NCBI RefSeq assembly: GCF_900184935.1
Contig: NZ_FXYE01000001.1
Span: 1,550,001 to 1,614,000 of the forward strand
From: Actibacterium lipolyticum
GTDB lineage: Bacteria; Pseudomonadota; Alphaproteobacteria; Rhodobacterales; Rhodobacteraceae
Reading direction: 5' to 3'
Length of the DNA stretch: 64,000 bases
A program made the position numbers and the translations under genes. The notes beneath the pieces were generated by a model, which had not been told where the DNA came from, searched no databases, and saw nothing but the letters and a program-made list of their open reading frames with translations. The number at the start of each line of letters is the position of its first letter. Position 1 is the first letter of the stretch. Shown one piece after another: positions 33,899-42,913 of this stretch.

Positions 33899-34092
33899 GT
33901 AGTGTCCCGTCGGTCGTTGCACGATCTATATATTGTTGAAATTATTATATCTTATCCCGGATATAGGGTGCAATGGGTGGTTGCCCGGAATATGAGCAGC
34001 CTCTGAGGGAGAGTGCTAACATACTGTTTTTATTGAAAACTAAATCAGCTCTGGCATGATTAAAATCAGCGATGTCACAAAGGAGCAGTAAA

Positions 34093-34362
34093 TTGACGAC
34101 CAATGAGACAGAGTTGATGCTAAAAGGGTACGGCCTGACCACCGCCGAATTCTTCTATCACATGCCGGATTTCAAGCATGTGCTGAACACCTTCATCTGG
34201 CAGGAATACGATCTGGCGCCCGATCACCCACGGCTTTTTAAGTTTATCGAATTCTGGCAGGACCAGATCGAAGGCCCACTTCATTCTGTGCGGTTCACTC
34301 ATCGAAAGATGATGTCATCGGGCGAATGGCGAAACGTCGTTGGTGAATTTACGCTTCACTAG
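34093..34362 (+). CDS. Usg-family protein
   Basis: A small alphaproteobacterial family named for its place near trp genes in some species; its role is unknown. The 89-residue protein contains LKGYGLTTAEFFYHMPDF and IWQEYDLAPDHPRL...FWQDQIEGPLHSVRFTH, which I recognise as the Usg core. I place the start at TTG 34093 because AGGAG lies seven bases upstream; an in-frame ATG at 34072 has no such site. Its end overlaps the dsbB-like gene tail to tail by four bases. Confidence 0.8.
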   Translation: MTTNETELMLKGYGLTTAEFFYHMPDFKHVLNTFIWQEYDLAPDHPRLFKFIEFWQDQIEGPLHSVRFTHRKMMSSGEWRNVVGEFTLH

Positions 34363-34835
34363 TCGCGCGAGGAAACAGCGGCGGCCAGCCAAATAAGCGC
34401 CAGAATTGCCGACAGAACGGCATTCCAGCTGGCCATGGATAGGTTTAGGACCGGATCAGCCCAAGCCACGACATCACACATCACAACGGTGGGTGCTGCG
34501 TCAAAGTTCAACAAATCCGCGCCTGAGAGGCCAGATAGGGCATTGCCGCTGCCTGAGCAGGAGGTGGGGCCTTCCCACCATTTACGCTCTACGCCGGTGT
34601 GGTAGATGCCGATGCCGCTGGTCGTTGCGGCGGCAAGAAGCCCCGCGATGGGGAACCAGATTGTACGGGTAAACCACGCCAGAGGGCCCAGCAATATTGC
34701 CGCCAAATGGGGCCACCGCTGCCAAAGGCACATTTTGCACGGGGCGACACCGCCGATAAACTGAAAGGCAAAGGCACCCAGCAAAAGGGCAAGCGACCCA
34801 CCCGAAGCAAGAACCACCAGCTGTTTGCGTGTCAT
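34359..34835 (-). CDS. DsbB-family disulfide bond formation protein
   Basis: DsbB reoxidises DsbA and passes electrons to quinone in the inner membrane. The 158-residue protein has four hydrophobic segments, a first redox pair C33-C36 (APCKMC, followed by LWQRWPH, a family signature) and a second pair C93 and C120 in the periplasmic loop. Its start overlaps the upstream DedA-like gene by four bases. Confidence 0.9.
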   Translation of the reverse strand: MTRKQLVVLASGGSLALLLGAFAFQFIGGVAPCKMCLWQRWPHLAAILLGPLAWFTRTIWFPIAGLLAAATTSGIGIYHTGVERKWWEGPTSCSGSGNALSGLSGADLLNFDAAPTVVMCDVVAWADPVLNLSMASWNAVLSAILALIWLAAAVSSRD

Positions 34836-35410
34836 AGATATTTCACCATCACGAATCCTCCGACCAGCAACACCATGAAGACGGTGAAGAGCAAGCCAAG
34901 ACGCTTGTCGATGAAATCACGAATTGGTGCGCCGAACTTCCAAAGCAATGCGGCGACAATGAAAAACCGTGCGGCCCGCGCGATGATCGAGGCGATGATA
35001 AACACCCCAAGGTTCAAGCCCGTGGACCCCGAAAGGATCGTGATCACCTTGAACGGGAAGGGCGTAATACCTGCGATCAGAACGGCCCACGCGCCCCATT
35101 CGTTGTAACGCGTGCGGAATTCTTCAAAATAGGCATCCTTGCCATAGAACTCCAAAACCGGGCGGCCAACGCTGTCGAACAGGCCGTAACCGATATAATA
35201 GCCCACCAACGCGCCCAATACAGAACCAAGCAACGCAACGCCCGCGATCAACCATGCGCGGCGTGGGCTGGCGATAATCATCGGGATCATCAGCACATCT
35301 GGCGGGATCGGAAAGACAGAGCTTTCGACGAAGGCCACAAAACCCAAAATCCACAGCGCATTTTTACTTTCGGCTTGGGAAAGCGTCCATTCATAAAGTC
35401 TTCTGATCAT
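34832..35410 (-). CDS. YqaA/DedA-like membrane protein (VTT domain)
   Basis: The 192-residue protein has about five hydrophobic segments and the family features FVESSVFPIPPDVLM (residues 28-42), GSVLGALVGYYIGY and a conserved arginine/glycine segment GITPFPFKVITILSG. Members of this superfamily act as lipid scramblases or transporters of lipid carriers; the exact substrate of YqaA types is not known to me. Start 35410 follows AAGG; a longer upstream frame is not supported. It is coupled to dsbB. Confidence 0.85.
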   Translation of the reverse strand: MIRRLYEWTLSQAESKNALWILGFVAFVESSVFPIPPDVLMIPMIIASPRRAWLIAGVALLGSVLGALVGYYIGYGLFDSVGRPVLEFYGKDAYFEEFRTRYNEWGAWAVLIAGITPFPFKVITILSGSTGLNLGVFIIASIIARAARFFIVAALLWKFGAPIRDFIDKRLGLLFTVFMVLLVGGFVMVKYL

Positions 35411-35536
35411 GGGCCGGCCTTTTACTAAACACCCGCCACATGCAACACGGGGTGGGCGCGGGGTCAAGTCATGCAAGCCATTGCGCGAAGCTGTTGAGGC
35501 GGTAAATTAGCCTCTGAACCGAAGGCAGGAGTTGTT

Positions 35537-36379
35537 ATGAAGTGGCAAGGTAGGCGCGGTAGCCGGAATATTGAAGACAGACGATCACGCGGTGGCACGG
35601 GCGCGGGTGCTGTTGGCGGCGTGGGCCTTTTGGCGGTTTTGGCCATCGGCTATTTCTTGGGGATCGATGTGTCACCCTTGTTGGAACAAGGCGCGGTCAA
35701 CCAAGGTGGTGAGGTGGAACTGACCGAAGCCGATGAACGCGCAGGTAAGTTCGTGTCTGTGACACTTGCCGACACCGAAGAAATTTGGGCGGATTTGTTC
35801 CGCCAACAAGTTGGCCAAGCTTATAACGCACCCACTCTTGTTCTGTTCAAAGGGTCCACCAGTTCGCCTTGCGGCGGCGCAAGTGGGGCGACTGGGCCGT
35901 TCTATTGCCCGGCCGACAAAAAGGCGTATCTGGACACTGGGTTCTTCACCACAATGGAACGTCAGCTTGGTGCCAAGGGCGATTTTGCTGCGGCCTATGT
36001 TGTGGCGCATGAAATCGCGCATCACGTTCAGAACGAACTTGGCGTCCTAGGCAAGGCAAACGCGCTGCGTCGGCAGGTTTCAGAGAAGCAATCTAATGAG
36101 ATTTCGGTACGTATTGAACTTCAGGCCGACTGCCTTTCAGGCATTTGGGCGGTTCACGCGCAGCGGCAATTCGGAAGCCTTGAACGCGGCGATCTGGCCG
36201 AGGCGATGAATGCCGCCAAACAGATCGGCGATGACACATTGCAACGCAACGCGGGGCGGGTTCCGATGCCACACACGTTTACCCATGGCACATCCGAACA
36301 ACGTCAACGATGGTTCGCGAAAGGTTACGAAAGTGGGCGCATCGCAGATTGTGATACGTTTGGCGCGAGTCGACTTTAG
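35537..36379 (+). CDS. YpfJ-type neutral zinc metallopeptidase
   Basis: The 280-residue protein has one membrane span near the N-terminus (about 25-43) and a soluble domain with the zincin motif HEIAH at 158-162, followed by a distal ELQADCLSG segment that supplies the third ligand. The opening MKWQGRRGSRNIEDRR is typical of this family. An AGGAG-like site lies ahead of ATG 35537. It should be anchored in the inner membrane with the catalytic domain outside. The substrate is unknown. Confidence 0.88.
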   Translation: MKWQGRRGSRNIEDRRSRGGTGAGAVGGVGLLAVLAIGYFLGIDVSPLLEQGAVNQGGEVELTEADERAGKFVSVTLADTEEIWADLFRQQVGQAYNAPTLVLFKGSTSSPCGGASGATGPFYCPADKKAYLDTGFFTTMERQLGAKGDFAAAYVVAHEIAHHVQNELGVLGKANALRRQVSEKQSNEISVRIELQADCLSGIWAVHAQRQFGSLERGDLAEAMNAAKQIGDDTLQRNAGRVPMPHTFTHGTSEQRQRWFAKGYESGRIADCDTFGASRL

Positions 36380-36551
36380 CGGGTGGTGGTTTCCATATGA
36401 GCAACAATGGCTAGTGCGAAGGCGCATTGTTTTCTGAACTGTGCCCGCATTGTGTCAAGTATATGATTTATCAACCAAAAGCGGAGAGAGTTCTTGCGAT
36501 ACTGGGCCGCAAATGTGATTGAATAGCATTGGGGGCCAACTGAAGGGCTTA

Positions 36552-37535
36552 ATGGTGAAATTCGGTTCAATTTGTGTTGCCTTTTTATGTGCACTTAACT
36601 TTCCGACCGTTCTAAGCGCCGCAACCTTGGCGCAGCCCGGCTTCACGGAAGTTGAGGTCGTGAACGTGAACGATCGTCGCGGCAACTTCGGCAACATCAC
36701 GTTTGATGATGCCGGAAATGCGTATGTCGTGGGTGCAAACCGTCGCGACAACGGACAGGTCTATCGTATCGAAGACGATGGTTCGCTGACCCTGATCGGG
36801 GATGCGACATCAGGCAACCAAACCGCGACCGGCATTACCTTCAAAGACGGAAGCCTCTTTGTTACGTCGTCCCATGGGCGGCTGTATGAAATGGACGCCG
36901 TCACGGGCCAAACCACGGTTCTGACCAAGCTTAAGACCAAGGACCCAACGGACGTTCAGATCATCGATGGTCTTTACGGCGCCGAATTCACAATTCTGGT
37001 TGTGGCTGAAGACGGCGGCGCGACGTGGGTGGATGGCACAACTGGCGAAGTCCAGCTGACGACATCGGGCCTGCCATCGATGAACGCGATTGAGGTGGGC
37101 GCAGACGGAACGTTGTTTGCGCTTAGTGATGAAAGCCCAAGCGGGCTCTTTTCGTTCGATGAAAACGGCCTGATCGAAACTGTCGTCGAAGCGCCGGGTG
37201 GCGTTAGCTTTGAAAATTTGGCGATTCATCAGGGAACCGGCGAAATCTTCGCAAGCACATCAGCTGGTGAGATTTACGTGTTCGACCCGCTTACGCTTAA
37301 CGCGACTTTGTTTGCCTCTGATCTGGCACAAGGCGGCGCGTTGAGCTTTTCGGCTGATGGCACGCAGCTTTATTTCGGCGAACAAGAAGGACGGGGCGGG
37401 TACACGATCAGCTATTTCGATGGCTTTGATCAATATGAACTGTCCGCTGTCCCACTTCCTGCGACGCTTCCGTTACTGGGCGCGGCGGTAGGAATAATGG
37501 CATACGCACGGCGACGCAAAAAAACGAAAAGCTGA
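36552..37535 (+). CDS. secreted protein with VPLPA-CTERM sorting tail
   Basis: The 327-residue protein has a signal peptide (residues 1-23, ending near LSAA) and ends with VPLPATLPLLGAAVGIMAYARR followed by basic residues. This is the VPLPA-CTERM signal recognised by a rhombosortase- or exosortase-like system in Rhodobacteraceae. The middle has repeated ITFDDAGNAYVVG, GITFKDGSLFVTSS and EVGADGTLFALS segments, which look like blades of a beta propeller. I start at ATG 36552, five bases after GAAGGG. It may be a surface or exopolysaccharide-associated protein; no catalytic site was seen. Confidence 0.75.
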   Translation: MVKFGSICVAFLCALNFPTVLSAATLAQPGFTEVEVVNVNDRRGNFGNITFDDAGNAYVVGANRRDNGQVYRIEDDGSLTLIGDATSGNQTATGITFKDGSLFVTSSHGRLYEMDAVTGQTTVLTKLKTKDPTDVQIIDGLYGAEFTILVVAEDGGATWVDGTTGEVQLTTSGLPSMNAIEVGADGTLFALSDESPSGLFSFDENGLIETVVEAPGGVSFENLAIHQGTGEIFASTSAGEIYVFDPLTLNATLFASDLAQGGALSFSADGTQLYFGEQEGRGGYTISYFDGFDQYELSAVPLPATLPLLGAAVGIMAYARRRKKTKS

Positions 37536-37588
37536 ACGTCGAAAACCACTTGCACCGGCTGTCTGATCTGATACCACCCGTTGCGCAA

Positions 37589-37672
37589 GCCCGAGTGGCG
37601 GAATGGTAGACGCAGGGGATTCAAAATCCCCCGCCGCAAGGCGTGAGAGTTCGAATCTCTCCTCGGGCACCA
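37589..37672 (+). tRNA. tRNA-Leu (anticodon CAA)
   Basis: The acceptor arm GCCCGAG pairs with CTCGGGC, followed by discriminator A and an encoded CCA. The anticodon stem GGGGA/TCCCC holds loop TTCAAAA with anticodon CAA at 37622-37624, reading UUG. A long variable arm (around GCCGCAAGGC) and the T arm with TTCGAAT fit a class II tRNA of 84 bases. Confidence 0.97.
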
Positions 37673-38335
37673 TCCCCAAGTTTAAAGACGATCACAGCAC
37701 CTGTGCTGTGCTTTGATTCGTATGGTGTTACCGGCTGTGTGTCACAAACGGATGACAGCGTTGTGTGATGGCGTGACACAAACGTGAAAAACACTGTTTC
37801 TAATCGGGTGCGATAGCCGACTGGCGCAATTTCGGGTTCATAAACAATCAACGATCGAAACCTGTCTATTCAGCTAAGAAAAAGCCTGAATTTTGAAGTT
37901 GGCATTCAAACAGCACGCCTGATTGCTTTCCACAGGGAAACAATAGGTGGTGTATGGCGAAAGTTTTATTACAAGATTTGCACGCATGCGGTGAAAAGGT
38001 CGCCACATTCTCGCCATTTTTGCTTTGAGTTCCTGCAGAGTTATCGTTAAATGAAGTCGGTCCGTGGGGGACTTACTTTGAGTATATTACGATTATGCAT
38101 CTGTTATGATGCGGGTGGACGGTGCGGATTGCTTAGCTTGGGCAAAAGACGCACAAATTCGACTTTGAAATGTGGGCCGTTCAGGATTGTTCGGCTTGAT
38201 GGCTTGCAAGGCTGGGCACCGCCCAACTAATACCGTTTGCGCCGTGGCGTGAACGACACGAAATCTTACCCCTACGGAACTGTTAATAAACGCAAACCTG
38301 AGTTTTGGTTTGCCACTTCAGTTAGGGGTTTGGGT
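37673..38335 (+). other. gene-free stretch of 663 bases between tRNA-Leu and the Hint gene
   Basis: No frame here has convincing coding character. A CACAGCAC/GTGCTGTG hairpin at 37693-37710 follows the tRNA. The octamer CACAAACG occurs twice (37743 and 37777), and inverted GTGTG/CACAC elements lie between. A 24-codon frame at 37954-38028 has a weak AGGTGG site but no other support. AT content is higher than in the flanking genes. The stretch is long enough for a regulated promoter or a small RNA, neither of which I can prove. Confidence 0.5.
37693..37715 (+). terminator. hairpin after tRNA-Leu
   Basis: CACAGC pairs with GCTGTG (extendable to an eight-base palindromic arm) 20 bases after the tRNA CCA, followed by CTTTG. 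It is a likely, though weak, terminator of the tRNA transcript. Confidence 0.5.
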
Positions 38336-39055
38336 ATGTCCGACGATCGCCGTGATTTGATTAACGCAGGTACGAACAGCGACAGCATTGATCTCAAATC
38401 AGCAGATAGTGAACGGGTGTCCGAAACCATCTCTGAACAACCTCGTCTGAAGCCCGGCTCGCAAGTTGTGCCTTGTTTCACGCCGGGGACAATGATCGCC
38501 ACGATCAAAGGCGAACGACCAGCCGAAGATCTGCGTGAGGGCGATAAAGTCATCACGCGCGACAATGGTATTCAGGAAATTCGTTGGGCGGGTAAAAAGA
38601 CGCTGAACGGGAAAGAACTGACCCTAGATCATCATCTAAAGCCGGTTCTGATCCGCGAAGGTGCGTTGGGCCAAGGCCTGCCAGAGCGTGATATGCTTGT
38701 TAGCCCAGATCACCGCCTGTTGGTGGCCAATGACAAAACCGCGCTTCATTTCGACGAGCGTGAGGTGTTGGTGGCGGCCAAGCATCTGGTGAACAACCGT
38801 GGAATTGAGGTGAAGAACGCCCATTCCGCAACCTATATCCACTTTCTGTTCGATCGCCATGAGGTCGTCTTGTCGAACGGCGCATGGAGCGAAAGCTTCC
38901 AGCCGGGCACGCAATCCCTTGCCGGAATGGGGAAAGAGCATCAGGACGAGATTCTGGACCTGTTCCCCGACTTGGACACAACCAAGGGGCGTGAACGGCA
39001 TTCCGTCGTCCGAAAATCCCTTAAGAAGATCGAAGCGCTGCTTTTGAAGCAGTAG
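38336..39055 (+). CDS. Hint-domain protein
   Basis: Hint domains are intein/hedgehog-type self-cleaving modules, common in exported Rhodobacteraceae proteins. The 239-residue protein has a polar, disordered N-terminus (1-44), then the Hint start at C47 in VPCFTPGT, with RPAEDLREGDKVITRDNG after it. The middle-block histidine is in VSPDHRLLV (about 122-130) and the last block in ATYIHFLFDRHEVVLSNG (165-182). ATG 38336 is chosen behind GGGG; the upstream in-frame start at 38237 lies in non-coding-looking sequence. No secretion signal or export genes are seen nearby, and the split-off partner is unclear because little precedes C47. Confidence 0.8.
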   Translation: MSDDRRDLINAGTNSDSIDLKSADSERVSETISEQPRLKPGSQVVPCFTPGTMIATIKGERPAEDLREGDKVITRDNGIQEIRWAGKKTLNGKELTLDHHLKPVLIREGALGQGLPERDMLVSPDHRLLVANDKTALHFDEREVLVAAKHLVNNRGIEVKNAHSATYIHFLFDRHEVVLSNGAWSESFQPGTQSLAGMGKEHQDEILDLFPDLDTTKGRERHSVVRKSLKKIEALLLKQ

Positions 39056-39065
39056 GTCGCCGGAT

Positions 39066-41474
39066 TTAGCCGCGCATCCGTTTCCCATCGGCGTCGAACA
39101 GCGGGCTGGTGATTAGTCGGGCAGGGCGCTTGTTGCCAAGTATCTCGATCTCTACGGCCAGACCGTCCTTGGCAAGATCGCTTGGTACGAACCCTTGCGC
39201 GATGGATTTCTTCGCCCAATGTGAATGCCCACCCGACGTGCAAAAGCCCTGAACCGCGCCGTCAATCCAGATTGGTTCATAGGCGATGACATCTGCGTCA
39301 GCTGCGTCAACTTCGAACGCGCACAGTTTGCGCGCGGCGCCGTTTGCGCGTTCAGCCTCGGCTGGTTTACGGCCAATGAAATCGGTGCTTTTGTTGAATG
39401 CGATAAATCGATCCAAACCAGTTTCCGCCGCTGTGTAGTCGGGTGAAAACTCGCGAAGCCATGCGCCAAAGAACTTGTCCAATCGCAGGCTCATCATCGC
39501 GCGCATACCAAACGGGCGCAGGCCAAGATCCTGTCCTGCGGTCCAAAGGGCGTTCCAAAGGGCGCGCTGGCTTATCGGGTCGGTGTAAATCTCAAACCCA
39601 AGATCGCCGGTGTAGCTTAGCCGTTGAACGATACAGTCGGCCATGCCCACGGTCATCGGCCTCACATCCATAAAGCGCATCGTGCCGACATCTGACCGGG
39701 TACAGCGTTGCAGCAACTCTCCAGCGCGTGGCCCGGCAATCTGAAAGCCGTTCCGCGTGTCAGAGATGTTTTTGACCTGAACATCGCCCTCAAGGTTCTG
39801 AAGGAACCAGCGCAGGTGAAACTCCTGCGATCCGTAGGACGCAGTCAGCTGATACTCTTCTTCGTGCAGGCAAGAGACCGTGAAATCCCCGATCAGCTTA
39901 CCCTTTGGTGATAGCATCGGGGTAAGAGAAACCCGGCCAACATTAGGAATGCGGCCCGCCATGATCCGATCAAGCCACGCGCGCGCATCGCTGCCAGTGA
40001 CCAGAAACTTGCTAAAGTTGTGAACCTCGTTGATGCCAACAGCTTCGCGCACGGCTTTGACTTCGCGCGCTGTCGCATCCCATGCGTTTGAACGGCGGAA
40101 GCTTGGTGTTTCGTACCGCGGTTCTGCGCCTTCGGCGAAATAGTTCACGACCTCCAGCCCGAATTGCTGGCCCCAAACTGCGCCCATGCCATCAAAAATG
40201 TCGAACATTGGGGTCGTTTTGAAGGGGCGTGCAGCGGGGAGTTCTTCGTTCGGGTAGGTGACGGAGAACCGGTTTTGGTAATTCTCGATGACTTTCGGGC
40301 GCGTATAGCCGGGGGTGATCCAGTTGCCGAACCGTGCGCAATCCAGCGCGAAAGAGTTTTGCGCCGGTTCACCATCAATCATCCATTGCGCCAAGGTCAG
40401 CCCAACACCGCCCCCTTGGCTGAAACCAGCCATCACCGCGCAGGCCGACCAGTAATTGCGCACGCCCGGCACCGGACCAACCAGCGGATTTCCATCGGGC
40501 GCAAAGGTGAACGGCCCGTTGATCACGGTCTTGACGCCGGCGCGTTCCAGAACCGGGAAGCGGCGATAGGCGAATTCGATGCTGTCTTCGACTTTTTCAA
40601 GCTTGTCGTTCAGCAGCTCATGCCCGAAATCCCATGGCGTGCCGTCCACGGCCCAAGGTTCACATTTCTTTTCATAAAACCCGATGCACAGCCCGCGCCC
40701 TTCTTGACGCAGATAGCTTTCGCCGCCGGGATCAATAACGTGAGGGAACTCTGAATCACGCTCGTAAATTTCGGGGATGTCATCGGTGACAAGGTACTGA
40801 TGCTCCATCGGGTGGAGCGGAAAATAAATGCCCGCCATCGCGCCCACTTCGCGCGCCCAAAGCCCGCCTGCGTTCACGATATGCTCGGCGATGATGGTGC
40901 CTTTTTCGGTAACGACCTGCCAGCTGCCATCGGGTTGTTGATTGGTTTCCAGCACTCGGTTGTGAAGAACGATTTCGGCGCCACCCATCCGCGCGGCCTT
41001 GGCATAGGCATGGGTCGTTCCGGATGGATCAAGATGCCCATCAAGCGGATCGTACAAACCACCAACAATCCCGTCGATATTCACCAGTTCGGCACGTTCC
41101 TTAATTTCGGACGGGCCAAGAATTTCAGTGTGCAGCCCCATATAGCGATGCTTGGCACGCTCTGCCTTTAGCATATCAAGCCGTTCGGGGGTGTCGGCCA
41201 ATGTAATGCCGCCCACATGGTGCAGGCCGCAGGACATTCCGGTAATCTCCTCCAGCTCTTTATAGAGTCCGATGGTATAGCCCTGAAGGGCCGCCATGTT
41301 GGTATCGCCGTTCAAGGTGTGAAAACCACCGGCTGCATGCCACGTAGACCCCGACGTCAGTTCGGAGCGTTCAATCAGCATGACGTCCGACCAGCCAAGT
41401 TTGGTCAGGTGGTAAAGAACCGAACATCCGACAACGCCGCCGCCGATCACACAGACTTGGGTATGGGTTTTCAT
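39066..41474 (-). CDS. dimethylglycine/sarcosine dehydrogenase-like FAD protein with GcvT domain
   Basis: The 802-residue enzyme joins an N-terminal FAD amine oxidoreductase domain (GGGVVG at 11-16, STWHAAGG with H46, the position that covalently binds FAD in relatives) to a C-terminal aminomethyltransferase-like folate domain (from about 430, including GDLGFEIYTDP). Family members demethylate dimethylglycine or sarcosine and pass the methyl group to tetrahydrofolate. ATG 41474 has GAGGA upstream; the extra 24 upstream codons are not supported. It follows the Liv importer on the same strand, so the importer may bring in its substrate. Betaine or related amines are plausible, by inference. Confidence 0.9.
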   Translation of the reverse strand: MKTHTQVCVIGGGVVGCSVLYHLTKLGWSDVMLIERSELTSGSTWHAAGGFHTLNGDTNMAALQGYTIGLYKELEEITGMSCGLHHVGGITLADTPERLDMLKAERAKHRYMGLHTEILGPSEIKERAELVNIDGIVGGLYDPLDGHLDPSGTTHAYAKAARMGGAEIVLHNRVLETNQQPDGSWQVVTEKGTIIAEHIVNAGGLWAREVGAMAGIYFPLHPMEHQYLVTDDIPEIYERDSEFPHVIDPGGESYLRQEGRGLCIGFYEKKCEPWAVDGTPWDFGHELLNDKLEKVEDSIEFAYRRFPVLERAGVKTVINGPFTFAPDGNPLVGPVPGVRNYWSACAVMAGFSQGGGVGLTLAQWMIDGEPAQNSFALDCARFGNWITPGYTRPKVIENYQNRFSVTYPNEELPAARPFKTTPMFDIFDGMGAVWGQQFGLEVVNYFAEGAEPRYETPSFRRSNAWDATAREVKAVREAVGINEVHNFSKFLVTGSDARAWLDRIMAGRIPNVGRVSLTPMLSPKGKLIGDFTVSCLHEEEYQLTASYGSQEFHLRWFLQNLEGDVQVKNISDTRNGFQIAGPRAGELLQRCTRSDVGTMRFMDVRPMTVGMADCIVQRLSYTGDLGFEIYTDPISQRALWNALWTAGQDLGLRPFGMRAMMSLRLDKFFGAWLREFSPDYTAAETGLDRFIAFNKSTDFIGRKPAEAERANGAARKLCAFEVDAADADVIAYEPIWIDGAVQGFCTSGGHSHWAKKSIAQGFVPSDLAKDGLAVEIEILGNKRPARLITSPLFDADGKRMRG

Positions 41475-41539
41475 GGCTTCCTCATGTCTTGGACATAAGG
41501 TCAGCGTGGCCGCGTCAGCAGGCCTCAGCAATGCAAAAG

Positions 41540-41556
41540 GCGACACTTATTGTCGC
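41540..41556. promoter_or_regulatory. palindrome ahead of the dehydrogenase gene
   Basis: GCGACACTTATTGTCGC is a perfect six-base inverted repeat with a five-base centre, 66 bases before the dehydrogenase start. Its arm GTCGC also appears twice ahead of livK, so it is a candidate site for the GlxA-type regulator encoded upstream of the transporter. Confidence 0.45.
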
Positions 41557-41572
41557 TAATGGGATGTGAGGT

Positions 41573-41616
41573 TGCCCCTTCGGCGCAATTCAATACGCCG
41601 AAGGGGCAGGTTTTTT
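41573..41616 (+). terminator. strong 13-pair hairpin between livM and the dehydrogenase gene
   Basis: TGCCCCTTCGGCG pairs perfectly with CGCCGAAGGGGCA, and on the plus strand GG and six T residues follow directly. The surrounding genes read on the minus strand, where the hairpin is preceded by A residues and lacks a T run. It overlaps the livM stop. It may end liv transcripts in another way, stabilise their 3' end, or block antisense transcription. Confidence 0.65.
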
Positions 41617-42913
41617 AACGTTCGGGGATAAGCCCACGTGGGCTGAACCGCAGAACAACAAGCAGGATGATACCCATGGTCAGCAGGCGCATATGCGCGA
41701 CACTGTCCAACAGGTGGGCCTTAAGCGCAGAGCCGTCGGCCATCCAAAAGGTGAGGCCTTGCATCAGAAGCGCTCCAAGCGGTTCGACCTGAACCCAAAA
41801 GAACCAGATCACGAAGCCGCCCAAGACAGCACCCCAATTGTTGCCCGAACCGCCGACGATCACCATGACCCACACAAGGAAGGTAAAGCGCAGCGGCTGA
41901 TAGGTACCCGGCGTCAGCTGGCCATCAAGCGTTGTCATCATAGCCCCGGCGATGCCGCAGACGGCAGAGCCAAGAATGAAGATTTGCAGATGGCGCGCCT
42001 TAACGTCTTTGCCCATCGCCTCGGCCGCGGTTTCGTTGTCACGAATGGCGCGCATCATCCGGCCCCAAGGCGAATTCAGCGCCTTTTCTGACAGCCAGAT
42101 CAGGCAAAGCAGAACGATGGTAAACAGAACCGCATAGCAAAGCTTCACAAAGATGGAGGAGGCCGTCATCGGATCCGCACCAAAAGCAGCCGCGCGTTCA
42201 ACAAAACTTGCGCTGTTTTGCAAGTCAATTTCGTATGGAACGGGGCGGGGCAGGCCGATCACGTTTTTCACGCCTCGGGCAAGCCAGTCCTCGTTCTTTA
42301 GAACCGCAATGACGATTTCTGCGATGCCAAGCGTAGCAATCGCAAGATAGTCAGAGCGCAGACCAAGCGCCGTTTTCCCGATAAGCCAAGCAGCACCTGC
42401 CGCCAACAACCCGCCAACCGGCCAGCTAAGCAATACAGGAAGGCCAAGCCCGCCAAGAAAACCAGTCGAAGCAGGGTTCACGGCTTCGATCGCCTGAACG
42501 GCAGGGTCAAAGACCGCGCGGAAGACGAAGAAACCAACGACCAGCGTCGCCAGCACTGACAGGTTGCGCACGCGGCCCTTGGGCAGGCGGTTCCAAAACC
42601 GCACAGCGCCGAAGATAACGCCTACGCCGATGGCCAGGCCCAGGATGACCCGCAAACCACCAGCAGCCCAAGCTTCGCCAACAGGCGGTGCTGATGTAAC
42701 AACAACACCAAGGCCGCCAAGGGCAACAAAGCCCATGATCCCAACGTTAAACAGCCCGGCATAACCCCACTGCATATTCACGCCCAAAGCCATGATGGCC
42801 GAGATCAGACCCATGTTAATAATCGTCAGTGCCGTGTTCCAACTTTGGATGAAACCGGTTGCGACGATCATCGCAGCAACGATTGCGAACAGAATAGCAT
42901 CACGTTTGGTCAT
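41615..42913 (-). CDS. livM: branched-chain amino acid-type ABC importer permease LivM
   Basis: The 432-residue permease has about ten hydrophobic segments and the family region SGNNWGAVLGGFVIW plus the ATPase contact RAIRDNETAAEAMGKDVKARHLQIF near residue 285. It forms the translocation pore with LivH. Its start overlaps the livH stop in an ATGA. The hairpin at 41573-41616 lies immediately after its stop. The name gives the family; the ligand of this system need not be a branched-chain amino acid. Confidence 0.92.
   Translation of the reverse strand: MTKRDAILFAIVAAMIVATGFIQSWNTALTIINMGLISAIMALGVNMQWGYAGLFNVGIMGFVALGGLGVVVTSAPPVGEAWAAGGLRVILGLAIGVGVIFGAVRFWNRLPKGRVRNLSVLATLVVGFFVFRAVFDPAVQAIEAVNPASTGFLGGLGLPVLLSWPVGGLLAAGAAWLIGKTALGLRSDYLAIATLGIAEIVIAVLKNEDWLARGVKNVIGLPRPVPYEIDLQNSASFVERAAAFGADPMTASSIFVKLCYAVLFTIVLLCLIWLSEKALNSPWGRMMRAIRDNETAAEAMGKDVKARHLQIFILGSAVCGIAGAMMTTLDGQLTPGTYQPLRFTFLVWVMVIVGGSGNNWGAVLGGFVIWFFWVQVEPLGALLMQGLTFWMADGSALKAHLLDSVAHMRLLTMGIILLVVLRFSPRGLIPER

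Noticed and set aside
37954-38028. A 24-codon frame after tRNA-Leu with an AGGTGG site
   Set aside because: No membrane span, no terminator of its own and no further support.
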